Shown: piece by piece, positions 1-7,232 of the stretch
Layout: each line of letters opens with the position of its first letter
Position numbering within the stretch: the first letter of the stretch is position 1
The notes under the pieces: generated by a model
Databases searched by the model: none
Told to the model about the DNA's origin: nothing
Seen by the model: the letters and a program-made list of their open reading frames with translations, nothing else
Translations under genes and position numbers: made by a program
NCBI GenBank assembly: GCA_036380695.1
Contig: DASVEG010000161.1
Location: 1 to 11,002, forward strand
Length of the DNA stretch: 11,002 nt
Direction of reading: 5' to 3'
DNA from: DASVEG01 sp036380695
Lineage (GTDB): Bacteria; Actinomycetota; Acidimicrobiia; Acidimicrobiales; CADCTF01

Positions 1-28
1 GCCGGCGCGCGTCCTAGAGGCCCTTGCT

Positions 29-484
29 CTAGCCCTCGGTCTCCAGGGTCTCCGTGAGCCGCTGCAGTTGGTCACGCAGCGCCGCGAGCTCGCGCAGGCC
101 GAGGCCAGACCTCGCCACGAGGCTGGCGGGGATCGCCGACGCCTTCTCCTTGAGCGCCTTGCCTCGACGCGTCAGTGTGACGACGACGCGCCGTTCGTCG
201 TTGGTGTCGCGCGCCCGTTCCACGTAACCGACCGCCTCGAGGCGCTTGAGAAGCGGCGTGAGCGTGCCGCTGTCGAGGTGCAGGCGCTCGCCGAGGTCGC
301 CGACGGAAAGGCCGGCGGAAAGACCCTCCTCCTCCCACAGCGCCAGCATGGTGACGTACTGCGGGTAGGTGAGCCCGAGCTCGTCGAGAGCGGGGCCGTA
401 GCCACGGACGACGGCTCGGCTCGCGGCGTAGAGCGCGAAGCAGAGCTGCTGATCGAGCGCCAGGTGCGAGGTGGTCTTCGACAC
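29..484 (-). CDS. ohrR: OhrR-type organic hydroperoxide-sensing MarR family repressor
   Basis: The 151-residue product is a MarR-family winged-helix repressor of the OhrR group. These proteins bind DNA as dimers and release it when organic hydroperoxides oxidise an N-terminal cysteine. The N-terminal motif LDQQLCFALYAASR places the sensor cysteine at residue 15. Tyr29 and Tyr40 (in LGLTYPQY) sit at the spacings of the two tyrosines that hydrogen-bond this cysteine in characterised OhrRs. The recognition region LHLDSGTLTPLLKRLE (about 69-84) and the wing with DERR (about 96-99) follow. There is no second cysteine, so it is the one-Cys type, which would be reset by a small thiol. The GTG start at 484 gives the usual family N-terminus. 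An upstream in-frame extension to 721 would run through the operator and into ohr, so it is rejected. It is divergent from ohr and probably autoregulated through the shared operator. Confidence 0.93.
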   Translation of the reverse strand: MSKTTSHLALDQQLCFALYAASRAVVRGYGPALDELGLTYPQYVTMLALWEEEGLSAGLSVGDLGERLHLDSGTLTPLLKRLEAVGYVERARDTNDERRVVVTLTRRGKALKEKASAIPASLVARSGLGLRELAALRDQLQRLTETLETEG

Positions 485-490
485 GTGACC

Positions 491-518
491 AGCGTAGCGG
501 AAAGAACCAGTTGCACAA
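491..518 (-). promoter_or_regulatory. Candidate ohrR promoter on the minus strand
   Basis: Read on the minus strand, TTGTGC (518-513) is followed after 16 bp by TACGCT (496-491), which fits the TAnnnT -10 form. Only 6 bp separate it from the GTG at 484, so ohrR may also be leaderless. The -35 element lies inside the operator, consistent with autoregulation. The match is weaker than for the ohr promoter. Confidence 0.4.
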
Positions 519-533
519 TTCGATTGTGCACAA
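511..533. promoter_or_regulatory. Palindromic OhrR operator with three half-sites
   Basis: A perfect inverted repeat, TGCACAAT (512-519), spacer TCG, ATTGTGCA (523-530), lies between ohrR and ohr. A second palindrome, TTGTGCACAA (524-533), overlaps its right arm. TGCACAA therefore occurs three times: 512-518 and 527-533 on the plus strand, and 524-530 on the minus strand. This AT-rich ACAATT/AATTGT character is typical of OhrR/MarR sites. The site covers the -35 and spacer of the ohr promoter and the -35 of a candidate ohrR promoter, so bound repressor should block both. Binding is inferred from position and symmetry. Confidence 0.8.
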
Positions 534-539
534 TATAAT
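511..539 (+). promoter_or_regulatory. ohr promoter, leaderless configuration
   Basis: A perfect TATAAT -10 box (534-539) stands 17 bp after TTGCAC (511-516), which matches only the TTG of a -35 box. The expected transcription start is about 545-547, and the ohr ATG is at 546. The mRNA would therefore have essentially no 5' leader. No usable Shine-Dalgarno sequence exists: GGAG at 540-543 is only 2 bp from the ATG. The operator overlaps the -35 and spacer. Confidence 0.7.
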
Positions 540-545
540 GGAGCG

Positions 546-1004
546 ATGGACACGACCGATGCCGCTACCACCGAGACCGCTCCCGCGTTCGCCGCGATGT
601 ACACGACGACGGCGCACGCGACGGGGGACGGGCGGAACGGGCACGTGGCCACCGACGACGGGTTGCTCGACATCGACCTGCGCGCGCCGAAAGAGCTCGG
701 TGGTGCAGGAGGCGCGAGCAATCCGGAGCAGCTGTTCGCCGCGGGCTACGCGGCGTGCTTCCACTCGGCGATCAAGCTAATCGGCCGTCGCGATGGGGTC
801 GACGTGGAGGGCACCGAGGTGTCGGCGACGGTTGGGCTCGGGTTCCTCCCGTCGGGCGGGTTCGGGCTCGACGTCGAGCTCGACGTCCACATCCCGACGC
901 TGGACCGAGACGCGGCGGCCGCGCTGGCCGCGAAGGCGCACAAGGTGTGCCCGTACTCGAACGCCACCCGCGGCAACATCGAGGTCAGGCTCGCGACGGT
1001 GTAG
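546..1004 (+). CDS. ohr: Organic hydroperoxide resistance protein Ohr (OsmC superfamily peroxidase)
   Basis: The 152-residue product is a thiol peroxidase that reduces organic and fatty-acid hydroperoxides in the cytoplasm. In studied members it is recycled through lipoylated proteins. The peroxidatic cysteine is Cys71 in FAAGYAACFHSA and the resolving cysteine is Cys135 in KVCPYSNATRGNIEV. The arginine and glutamate that assist catalysis are Arg30 in ATGDGRNG and Glu61 in SNPEQLFAAGY. The family is usually about 140 residues and often begins near YTAxAxATGGRxG, so the first 15 or so residues here are an extra, poorly conserved extension. The alternative internal ATG at codon 18 cannot be excluded, but the promoter geometry favours 546. 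It is divergent from ohrR and only 9 bp before the aldolase gene, so it is probably the first gene of an OhrR-controlled operon. Confidence 0.95.
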   Translation: MDTTDAATTETAPAFAAMYTTTAHATGDGRNGHVATDDGLLDIDLRAPKELGGAGGASNPEQLFAAGYAACFHSAIKLIGRRDGVDVEGTEVSATVGLGFLPSGGFGLDVELDVHIPTLDRDAAAALAAKAHKVCPYSNATRGNIEVRLATV

Positions 1005-1013
1005 AGAAGAACC

Positions 1014-1957
1014 ATGCCCGACGTCCCCGCGCGCCTCCGCCCCCGCAGGGCGATCGTGGGGATGTCCGCCGTCCTCGTGCCGTTCACCGCGGACGGGGCG
1101 ATCGACTGGGGGGCGTTCGAGGCGCACGTGGCGCGCACCCATGCCGCGGGGCTGACGCCCGCGGTGAACATGGACACCGGCTACGTGCAGCTGCTCGGCG
1201 ATGCCGAAAAGGCTCGGGTGCTCGACATCGCCGCGGAGGTGACCGGCGGATCGTTCGTGGCTGGCGCGTTCGTCGCCGACGGACCGGGCGATGCGTTCGA
1301 CGCGAGGTCGTACGCGCGCGCCGCGCACGCAGTCCGAGCGCGGGGTGGGACGCCAGTCGTGTTCCCTTCGCACGGCCTCAACTCGCTCGGCGACGACGAG
1401 TGGGTAGCGGCGCTGGCGACGATCGGCGGCGAAGTCGACCGCTTCATCGGCTTCGAGCTCGGGCCGATGTTCGTGCCCTACGCCCGCATCGTGTCGCTCG
1501 ACGCCTATCGCGGCATGGTCGAGATCCCGCAATGCATCGGCGCCAAGCACTCGTCTCTCGATCGCGTCGCCGAGTGGGACCGGCTCGAGGTGCGCGACCG
1601 GGTCCGGCCGGAGTTCCTCGTCCTCACCGGCAACGACCTCGCCATCGACATGGTGATGTACGGCTCGGACTACCTGCTGGGGCTGTCGACGTTCGCGCCG
1701 GAGGCGTTCGCGGCGCGCGACCGGATGTGGGCGGAGGGCGACGCCAGGTTCTACGAGGTGAACGACCTCCTCCAGTACCTCGGACACTTCGTGTTCCGCC
1801 CGCCGGTGCCGGCGTACCGGCACGACGCGGCGATGTTCCTCGAGCTGCGTGGGTGGGCGGCGTCGGACGTGACGCCGGCGGGCGTGCCAAGGCGACCGGC
1901 GGCGGATCGCGAGGTGCTCGCCGACATCGCGACGCGACTCGACGGGATGGAGCCGAC

Positions 1958-1961
<4 letters not shown>
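1014..1961 (+). CDS. Class I aldolase of the dihydrodipicolinate synthase/N-acetylneuraminate lyase family, substrate unknown
   Basis: The 315-residue product has the length and layout of the DapA/NanA TIM-barrel superfamily, whose members make or break carbon-carbon bonds through a lysine Schiff base. The best candidate for the Schiff-base lysine is Lys178 in IGAKHSS, aligned with the family's KE/KD strand-6 lysine. TGND (205-208) and LLGLSTFAPE (221-230) match the following strands. DapA hallmarks are missing: the GTTGE motif is replaced by NMDTGYVQ (52-59), and the YYNRP segment with its catalytic Tyr and Arg by VVFPSHGL (115-122). It is therefore unlikely to be lysine-pathway DapA. ATG at 1014 follows AGAGAAGA, a weak ribosome-binding site. 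It lies 9 bp after ohr and overlaps the next gene by 4 bp, so it is probably co-transcribed and translationally coupled to the flavin oxidoreductase. Confidence 0.8.
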
Positions 1962-3379
<1,418 letters not shown>

Positions 3380-3383
3380 CCCG

Positions 3384-3833
3384 ATGAGTCAACAACTGCA
3401 CACCGTCGTGATCGAGATGGACCCGCGGACGCTGGTGGCCAGCGAGGAGCACCAGGCCGACTTGATTCGCGAGTTCCAACTCATCGCGCTGAGCACGTCG
3501 CGCGCGCCAGGCGAGCAGCCGCCGCTTCCCGGCCGCCTGGCCGACCTCGTCGTCGAGGTGCTGCGCGACTACCAGGGCGTGCAGGAAGAGAACCTCGCGA
3601 AGGCGCATGCGGCCATCGAGCGAGGCGAGACCGTCGTGCGGTTGGAGATGCTGTTGCCGGCGGCGGTGGTCGGCGCGGTGGAGAAGATCCTGGGGGCGTT
3701 GGAGGAAGCGGACGCGTTCTGCCGCGACGGCGTCGCTTTGCTCACGTTGGCTACGCCACCGGACGTCGCTGCAGCACGCCGCTGGTTCGTCGCCGAGATC
3801 CGGAGGCAGATAGAGCGCGCCGTGAGCGGATAG
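3384..3833 (+). CDS. Conserved-looking 149-aa protein of unknown function
   Basis: I do not recognise a named domain. The product is soluble, largely helical in appearance and acidic in its middle part. It starts with MSQQLHTVVIEMDPRTL, has a proline-rich turn followed by LPGRLADLVVEVLRDY (48-63), a segment ERGETVVRLEMLLP (79-92), and a C-terminal block EEADAFCRDGVALLTLATPP (107-126) then RRWFVAEIRRQIE (132-144). From memory only, this pattern resembles small actinobacterial proteins found near sensor-kinase or partner-switching regulators; I cannot verify that. Codon use is normal for the window, so the gene looks real. The ATG at 3384 lies 4 bp after the oxidoreductase stop, making it the likely last gene of the ohr operon. 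Its C-terminus is set by a 20-bp duplication. No transmembrane segment or signal peptide is seen. Confidence 0.7.
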   Translation: MSQQLHTVVIEMDPRTLVASEEHQADLIREFQLIALSTSRAPGEQPPLPGRLADLVVEVLRDYQGVQEENLAKAHAAIERGETVVRLEMLLPAAVVGAVEKILGALEEADAFCRDGVALLTLATPPDVAAARRWFVAEIRRQIERAVSG

Positions 3834-3849
3834 AGCGCGCGGTGAGCGC
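3810..3849 (+). repeat. 20-bp imperfect tandem duplication across a stop codon
   Basis: ATAGAGCGCGCCGTGAGCGG (3810-3829) is followed directly by a copy differing at two positions (3830-3849). The TAG of the second copy (3831-3833) is the stop of the 149-aa gene. A partial third echo, AGAGCGCGCGCGGTG, begins near 3858. The remaining gap to 3885, between convergent genes, shows no hairpin with a T-tract that I would call a terminator. Confidence 0.8.
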
Positions 3850-3885
3850 GGTTCCATGAGAGCGCGCGCGGTGGGCCGCTGACCG

Positions 3886-4341
3886 CTAGGTCCGGCGGAG
3901 CGGCTCGATGGCGACGACGTAGTCGGTGATGCGGGCCGCCACCTCGAACGCGATGTCGGGCGCGCTGAGGTCGGGGTCCGGCCACGTCTCCGAGATGCGC
4001 CGCCAGTGCGCGGCGCGGCCGAGGAAAGCGCCAGCGACGGGTTCCTCGCCGACGATGTCGCGCCACTCCACTTCGTGCGCGAGGAGGCGTTCGAGGACGG
4101 CGGCGTTCTCGTCCTCCTTGGGGTGCTCCGCGTGGAAGCCCACTTCGAGCGCGAGCACCTTGGCCGCGGGATCGGCGGTGCGGCCGAGCACCTGCGCTTC
4201 GAAGTGCTCTCGCGCCGGCTTGGCCGCCCCGAACCACACCTTGATGCCCCACCGTCGCGCGTGCGCTCGTACCTCGCCGAGGTCTTCTGGCACGAGGCCG
4301 CGGAGGATCACCGCGACGTCGTCAAAGAGCGAGGGTTCCAC
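3886..4341 (-). CDS. 151-aa protein of unknown function
   Basis: I cannot assign a family. The product begins VEPSLFDDVAVILRGLVPEDLGEVRAHARRWG and is soluble, with no signal peptide or membrane segment. It has a basic patch, KVWFGAAKPAREHFEAQVLG (34-53), that could contact phosphate or nucleic acid. Next come an FHAEHPKEDENAAVLERLL segment (69-87) and a C-terminal part rich in tryptophan and aromatic residues (HWRRISETWPDPDL, 112-125, then ITDYVVAIEPL). The GTG start at 4341 is chosen because a GGAG lies 7 bp upstream and because it follows the stop of the preceding FMN-protein gene by 23 bp. A longer frame continuing upstream to 4944 only overlaps that gene. It is probably the second gene of a two-gene operon. 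Codon usage and length look genuine; function is open. Confidence 0.7.
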   Translation of the reverse strand: MEPSLFDDVAVILRGLVPEDLGEVRAHARRWGIKVWFGAAKPAREHFEAQVLGRTADPAAKVLALEVGFHAEHPKEDENAAVLERLLAHEVEWRDIVGEEPVAGAFLGRAAHWRRISETWPDPDLSAPDIAFEVAARITDYVVAIEPLRRT

Positions 4342-4348
4342 CGGCCGG

Positions 4349-4352
4349 CTCC
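4349..4352 (-). promoter_or_regulatory. Ribosome-binding site deciding the GTG start at 4341
   Basis: GGAG on the minus strand, 7 bp upstream of GTG at 4341-4339. No ATG is available in this frame nearby, so this site supports the GTG start. Confidence 0.5.
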
Positions 4353-4364
4353 ATCGGCCCCAAC

Positions 4365-5015
4365 CTACGGCGTGAGGTACGCGGGGAGCGGCGCGTCGCC
4401 CGTGGGGTCGTCGGCGACCGGCGCGCCCCTCGCCAGGTGGAGCGGCAGCACGCCCGCCCAGCAGGTCGCGGTCGCGAGGTCGTCGTCGTCGTCGGCGGGC
4501 GGCCCCGTTCGAACCTTCGCCGACGCTTCGTCGAGCGGCAGTGCAAGCACCATCGTCTGCGCGAGCTCCTTCGACGACGGGGCGCGGACGTCGTCCCACC
4601 GGCCCGGAGTGATGCGCTCGCTCATCGCCCGCATGCCTTCGACCTTCTCGTCGTCGTCGGTGACGACGCGGGGCGTGCCGTAGACGACGACCGAGCGGTA
4701 GTTCATGGTGTGGTGGAACGCCGACCGGGCGAGGACCAGCCCGTCGACGACCGTCGCGTTCACGCAGCATTCCGCTCCCGCGCCGATGGTGCGGAGCATG
4801 TGGCTGACGACCGACCCGTGCACGTACAGCGTGTCGTCGATGCGTCCGTGGATCGTGGGCAGCACGACGGGGTGGCCGCTGTCGGCGACGAAGGCGACGT
4901 TGCAGATGAGCGCCGTGTCGAGGATCGAGCGGATCACCTCGCACTCGTAGGACGCGCGCTCGCGCCTGCGCTTCACCCTCGTGCGCTCCGTCGGCGTGAT
5001 TGCTCCCGCGTTCAT
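4365..5015 (-). CDS. Pyridoxamine 5'-phosphate oxidase family (FMN split-barrel) protein
   Basis: The 216-residue product matches a widespread actinomycete group of FMN-binding split-barrel proteins annotated as pyridoxamine-phosphate-oxidase-like or nitroimidazole-resistance-like. Characteristic segments are KRRRERASYE (15-24), ILDTALICNVAFV (31-43), VVLPTIHGRIDDTLYVHGS (50-68), DGLVLARSAFHHTMNYRSVVVYG (91-113), EKVEGM and ITPGRWDDVRAPSSKEL (135-151), and ATATCWAGVLPLHLARGAP (181-199). The biochemical substrate of this group is not established; flavin or deazaflavin-dependent reduction is plausible. It is not expected to be the vitamin B6 pathway enzyme PdxH. ATG at 5015 gives the normal N-terminus for the group; an in-frame extension to 5117 would add an unconserved tail. 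No clear Shine-Dalgarno is seen. It is divergent from the histidine kinase and is followed by the 151-aa unknown. Confidence 0.88.
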   Translation of the reverse strand: MNAGAITPTERTRVKRRRERASYECEVIRSILDTALICNVAFVADSGHPVVLPTIHGRIDDTLYVHGSVVSHMLRTIGAGAECCVNATVVDGLVLARSAFHHTMNYRSVVVYGTPRVVTDDDEKVEGMRAMSERITPGRWDDVRAPSSKELAQTMVLALPLDEASAKVRTGPPADDDDDLATATCWAGVLPLHLARGAPVADDPTGDAPLPAYLTP

Positions 5016-5077
5016 GCGCACATCGTGGGCCAGACGGCGCCCGAGCGCGGAGGAAATTCCGGGGGATTCACCGGCGG

Positions 5078-5083
5078 TACCCT
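5078..5083 (+). promoter_or_regulatory. Candidate -10 box for a leaderless histidine kinase mRNA
   Basis: TACCCT fits TAnnnT and stands 8 bp before the GTG at 5092, the spacing expected for a leaderless transcript. No convincing -35 box is seen; AATTCC (5055-5060) is at the right distance but is a poor match. It supports the 5092 start only weakly. Confidence 0.3.
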
Positions 5084-5091
5084 CGTCGCCG

Positions 5092-6438
5092 GTGGGAACC
5101 GAGGACGCCCCGCGCACGCACGCTGAGGTTCTCTCGTCCTCGCTCGGGTTCTCTCGACTCGGGCTCCGGTTCGCGGATCCTGCGACCGAGGCCGACTACC
5201 GCGAGTGGCACATCGACGAGGCGATCCCGTTCACGAGGATCGGGATGCAGACGTCGGTGTTCGGGTGGATCGCTGGCACCGTCGTGTTCGGCCAGACCAT
5301 CGACGGGTTCTACGACCGCGCCGGGCCGCTGGCGTTCGGGCTGGTCGTCCCGCTGATCCTCGCCACGATCGTGGCAACGTGGATCCCGGGGCTCCGCCGC
5401 TGGGTGCTGCCGATGACGGCGGTGACGAACGCGTCGTCCGGCCTCGTCGCGGCGTGGGCGGTGGCCGAGGCCGCGGGCCACGCCGAGGCGTCGGCGGTGG
5501 TAATCCTCATCGCCTACTTCGGGTTCGTCGTGTTCCGGCAGCACCCGCTGCCCGCGCTGGTCGCCGTCCTGACGTACGCGGTGTTCCACCAGTACCTGAG
5601 CACGAGCGCATGGCGGGATGCGGAGCTGTCGACCGTGGGCTTCGTCGTCGGCACCACGCTCGCCGCCATCGCGGTTGCGACCGGAGCAGTCGTGTGCGCG
5701 CTGCTCGACCGGCTCACCCGTGAGGACTACCGCAGGGAGCGCATCATCGTCGCCCAGCGCGAAGAGCTGGCCGAGCTCAACGAGACGCTCGAGGCCCGGG
5801 TCGACGAGCAGCTCGCCGAGATCCAACGGTCGCGCCAGCGCATCGTCACCGCGCAGGACAGCGAGCGCCGCCGGCTCGAGCGCGACCTGCACGACGGCGC
5901 GCAGCAACAACTCGTCGCCTTGAAGCTGCGGCTCGCGCTCGCCGCTGCGGCGGTCGAGGAGTCGGCGCCGGACGTCGCGCGACAACTCCACGATCTCGAG
6001 GGCGCGACGTCGGAGGCGATCGAGGCGCTGCGGGAGCTGGCGCACGGGATCTACCCGCCGCTGCTCGGCTCCGCGGGGATCGTCCGCGCGCTCCGCCAGC
6101 AGGCGAGCCGGCTGCCGATGCCCGTCGAGGTGGAGCCGGACGACCTGCCGCGCTTCGGCGCAGACGTCGAGGCGGCCGTGTACTTCTGCTGCCTCGAGGC
6201 GTTGCAGAACGTCGCCAAGCACGCGGGCGCGTCGCACGCGTCGGTGGCGTTCGCGGCCGGCAACGGGTTGACCTTCACGGTCACCGACGACGGCAGCGGC
6301 TTCGACCCGTCGTCGACGGCCAACGGGCACGGGCTCACGAACCTCGCAGACCGCGTCGCCGCCCTCGGCGGGACGTTGGACATCTCGTCGTCACCGGGCG
6401 AGGGCACGACCGTCCGCGGGTGGGTCCCGACGGGCTGA
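5092..6438 (+). CDS. Membrane-bound NarL/DesK-type sensor histidine kinase, orphan
   Basis: About 448 residues from the chosen GTG. After a soluble N-terminus (RFADPATEADYREWHIDEAIPF), roughly six hydrophobic segments lie at about 54-70, 81-98, 104-124, 134-148, 153-165 and 181-205. A coiled-coil-like stretch follows (RREELAELNETLEARVDEQ region, about 215-250), then a HisKA_3 dimerisation domain with phospho-acceptor His267 in RRLERDLHDGAQQQLVALKLRL. The ATP-binding domain shows the N-box EALQNVAKHA (371-380 region), DDGSGFD (399-405) and GHGLTNLADRVAALGG (412-427). Such kinases autophosphorylate and phosphorylate a LuxR-type response regulator, but none is present in the window. With no large extracytoplasmic domain, it may sense the membrane itself. 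The start is uncertain: ATG at 5014 (474 aa) is in frame but would collide with the divergent gene's start; GTG at 5092 has a possible -10 box. Confidence 0.9.
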   Translation: MGTEDAPRTHAEVLSSSLGFSRLGLRFADPATEADYREWHIDEAIPFTRIGMQTSVFGWIAGTVVFGQTIDGFYDRAGPLAFGLVVPLILATIVATWIPGLRRWVLPMTAVTNASSGLVAAWAVAEAAGHAEASAVVILIAYFGFVVFRQHPLPALVAVLTYAVFHQYLSTSAWRDAELSTVGFVVGTTLAAIAVATGAVVCALLDRLTREDYRRERIIVAQREELAELNETLEARVDEQLAEIQRSRQRIVTAQDSERRRLERDLHDGAQQQLVALKLRLALAAAAVEESAPDVARQLHDLEGATSEAIEALRELAHGIYPPLLGSAGIVRALRQQASRLPMPVEVEPDDLPRFGADVEAAVYFCCLEALQNVAKHAGASHASVAFAAGNGLTFTVTDDGSGFDPSSTANGHGLTNLADRVAALGGTLDISSSPGEGTTVRGWVPTG

Positions 6439-6452
6439 CCGAGCGCGGCTGG

Positions 6453-7232
6453 TCAGGTCGCCCAGGGCGGCGCGGTGCGGTCGCGGAACGCGGCCATGCC
6501 CGCCGCGGCTTCCTCCGACCGGAAGAGCGTGGCCGACAGCTCGGCGGTCCATGCGAACGCGTCGGCACGCGACAGCTCGGGCACGCGAGCGACGAGCTGT
6601 TTCGCGGCAGCGAGCGCGTTTGGGCCGCCCGCTCTCAGCTTGGCCACGACCTCGCCGACCGCGGTGTCGATGGCGCCGGCCGGCACGACCTGGTTGACGA
6701 GGCCGACCTCGGCCGCCCGCGCCGCCTCGATCCGCTCGCCGGTCAGGAACAGCTCGAGGGCATCGGCGCGCCGCAGCTTCGGCAGGCACACGACCGAGAT
6801 GATGGCGGGGGCGACGCCGATGCGAACCTCGGTGAACCCGAACTTGGCGGTGTCGGCGACGACGGAGATGTCGCAGGCGGCGGCGAGCCCGACGCCGCCG
6901 CCCATGCAGTGACCGGCGATGCGCCCGACAACGGGCTTCGGCGAGTCGAGGATCGTGGTCAGCACGCCGACGAGATCGTGGCGGGGGCCCGACCCCGGCG
7001 CGCCCTTCGCGCGCGACTTCAGGTCGGCGCCCGCGCAGAACGTTCGGCCGTCGTGGGTGAGGACGACGACGCGGACGTTCTCGTCGCCGATGGCGCGCTC
7101 CAGGTTGTCGCCGAGCGAGTCGACCAGCTCCGCGCTGAGCGCGTTGGCGTTGCCGGGGCGGGCGAGCGTGATCGTCGCCACACCCGCGTCGACGTCGTAG
7201 CGGGTTGCGGGACCCTCGTCTGGCTCACCCAC
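6453..7232 (-). CDS. Enoyl-CoA hydratase/isomerase family protein (crotonase), methylglutaconyl-CoA hydratase-like
   Basis: The 259-residue product is a crotonase-fold enzyme acting on a CoA thioester. Oxyanion-hole segments are FCAGADL (65-71) and AGHCMGGGVGLAAACDI (106-122). The second catalytic glutamate is present as Glu135 in FGFTEVRIGVAPAIIS. The position of the first glutamate of classical hydratases (GGGxEL) is Gly115. This GGGVGL plus TEVRIGxAPAxIS pattern is seen in hydratases of leucine and terpenoid catabolism such as LiuC/AtuE-type proteins, from memory. Linked to a carboxylase and AtuA, it probably hydrates the carboxylated branched enoyl-CoA. GTG at 7232 is chosen for the GGGAGG 8 bp upstream, and it overlaps the AtuA stop by 8 bp, suggesting coupling. 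A GTG at 7241 is the alternative. It ends 14 bp from the convergent kinase stop, leaving no room for a terminator there. Confidence 0.88.
   Translation of the reverse strand: MGEPDEGPATRYDVDAGVATITLARPGNANALSAELVDSLGDNLERAIGDENVRVVVLTHDGRTFCAGADLKSRAKGAPGSGPRHDLVGVLTTILDSPKPVVGRIAGHCMGGGVGLAAACDISVVADTAKFGFTEVRIGVAPAIISVVCLPKLRRADALELFLTGERIEAARAAEVGLVNQVVPAGAIDTAVGEVVAKLRAGGPNALAAAKQLVARVPELSRADAFAWTAELSATLFRSEEAAAGMAAFRDRTAPPWAT

Noticed and set aside
14..32. CTAGAG/CTCTAG inverted repeat at the 3' end of ohrR, considered as a terminator.
   Set aside because: The stem is only 6 bp, contains the stop codon itself and is not followed by a T-tract on the minus strand.
485..721. A 79-residue N-terminal extension of OhrR.
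   Set aside because: It would be antisense to the start of ohr and run through the operator and both promoters. OhrR proteins normally start close to the sensor-cysteine motif.
3834..3885. GC-rich repeats between convergent genes, considered as a bidirectional terminator.
   Set aside because: The alternating GC sequence can pair in many ways, but no stable stem-loop with a T-tract is evident. The repetition is better explained by the 20-bp duplication.
5068..6330. Minus-strand open frame of 420 codons opposite the histidine kinase.
   Set aside because: Arg/Glu/His-rich shadow frame; the kinase motifs on the plus strand are unambiguous.
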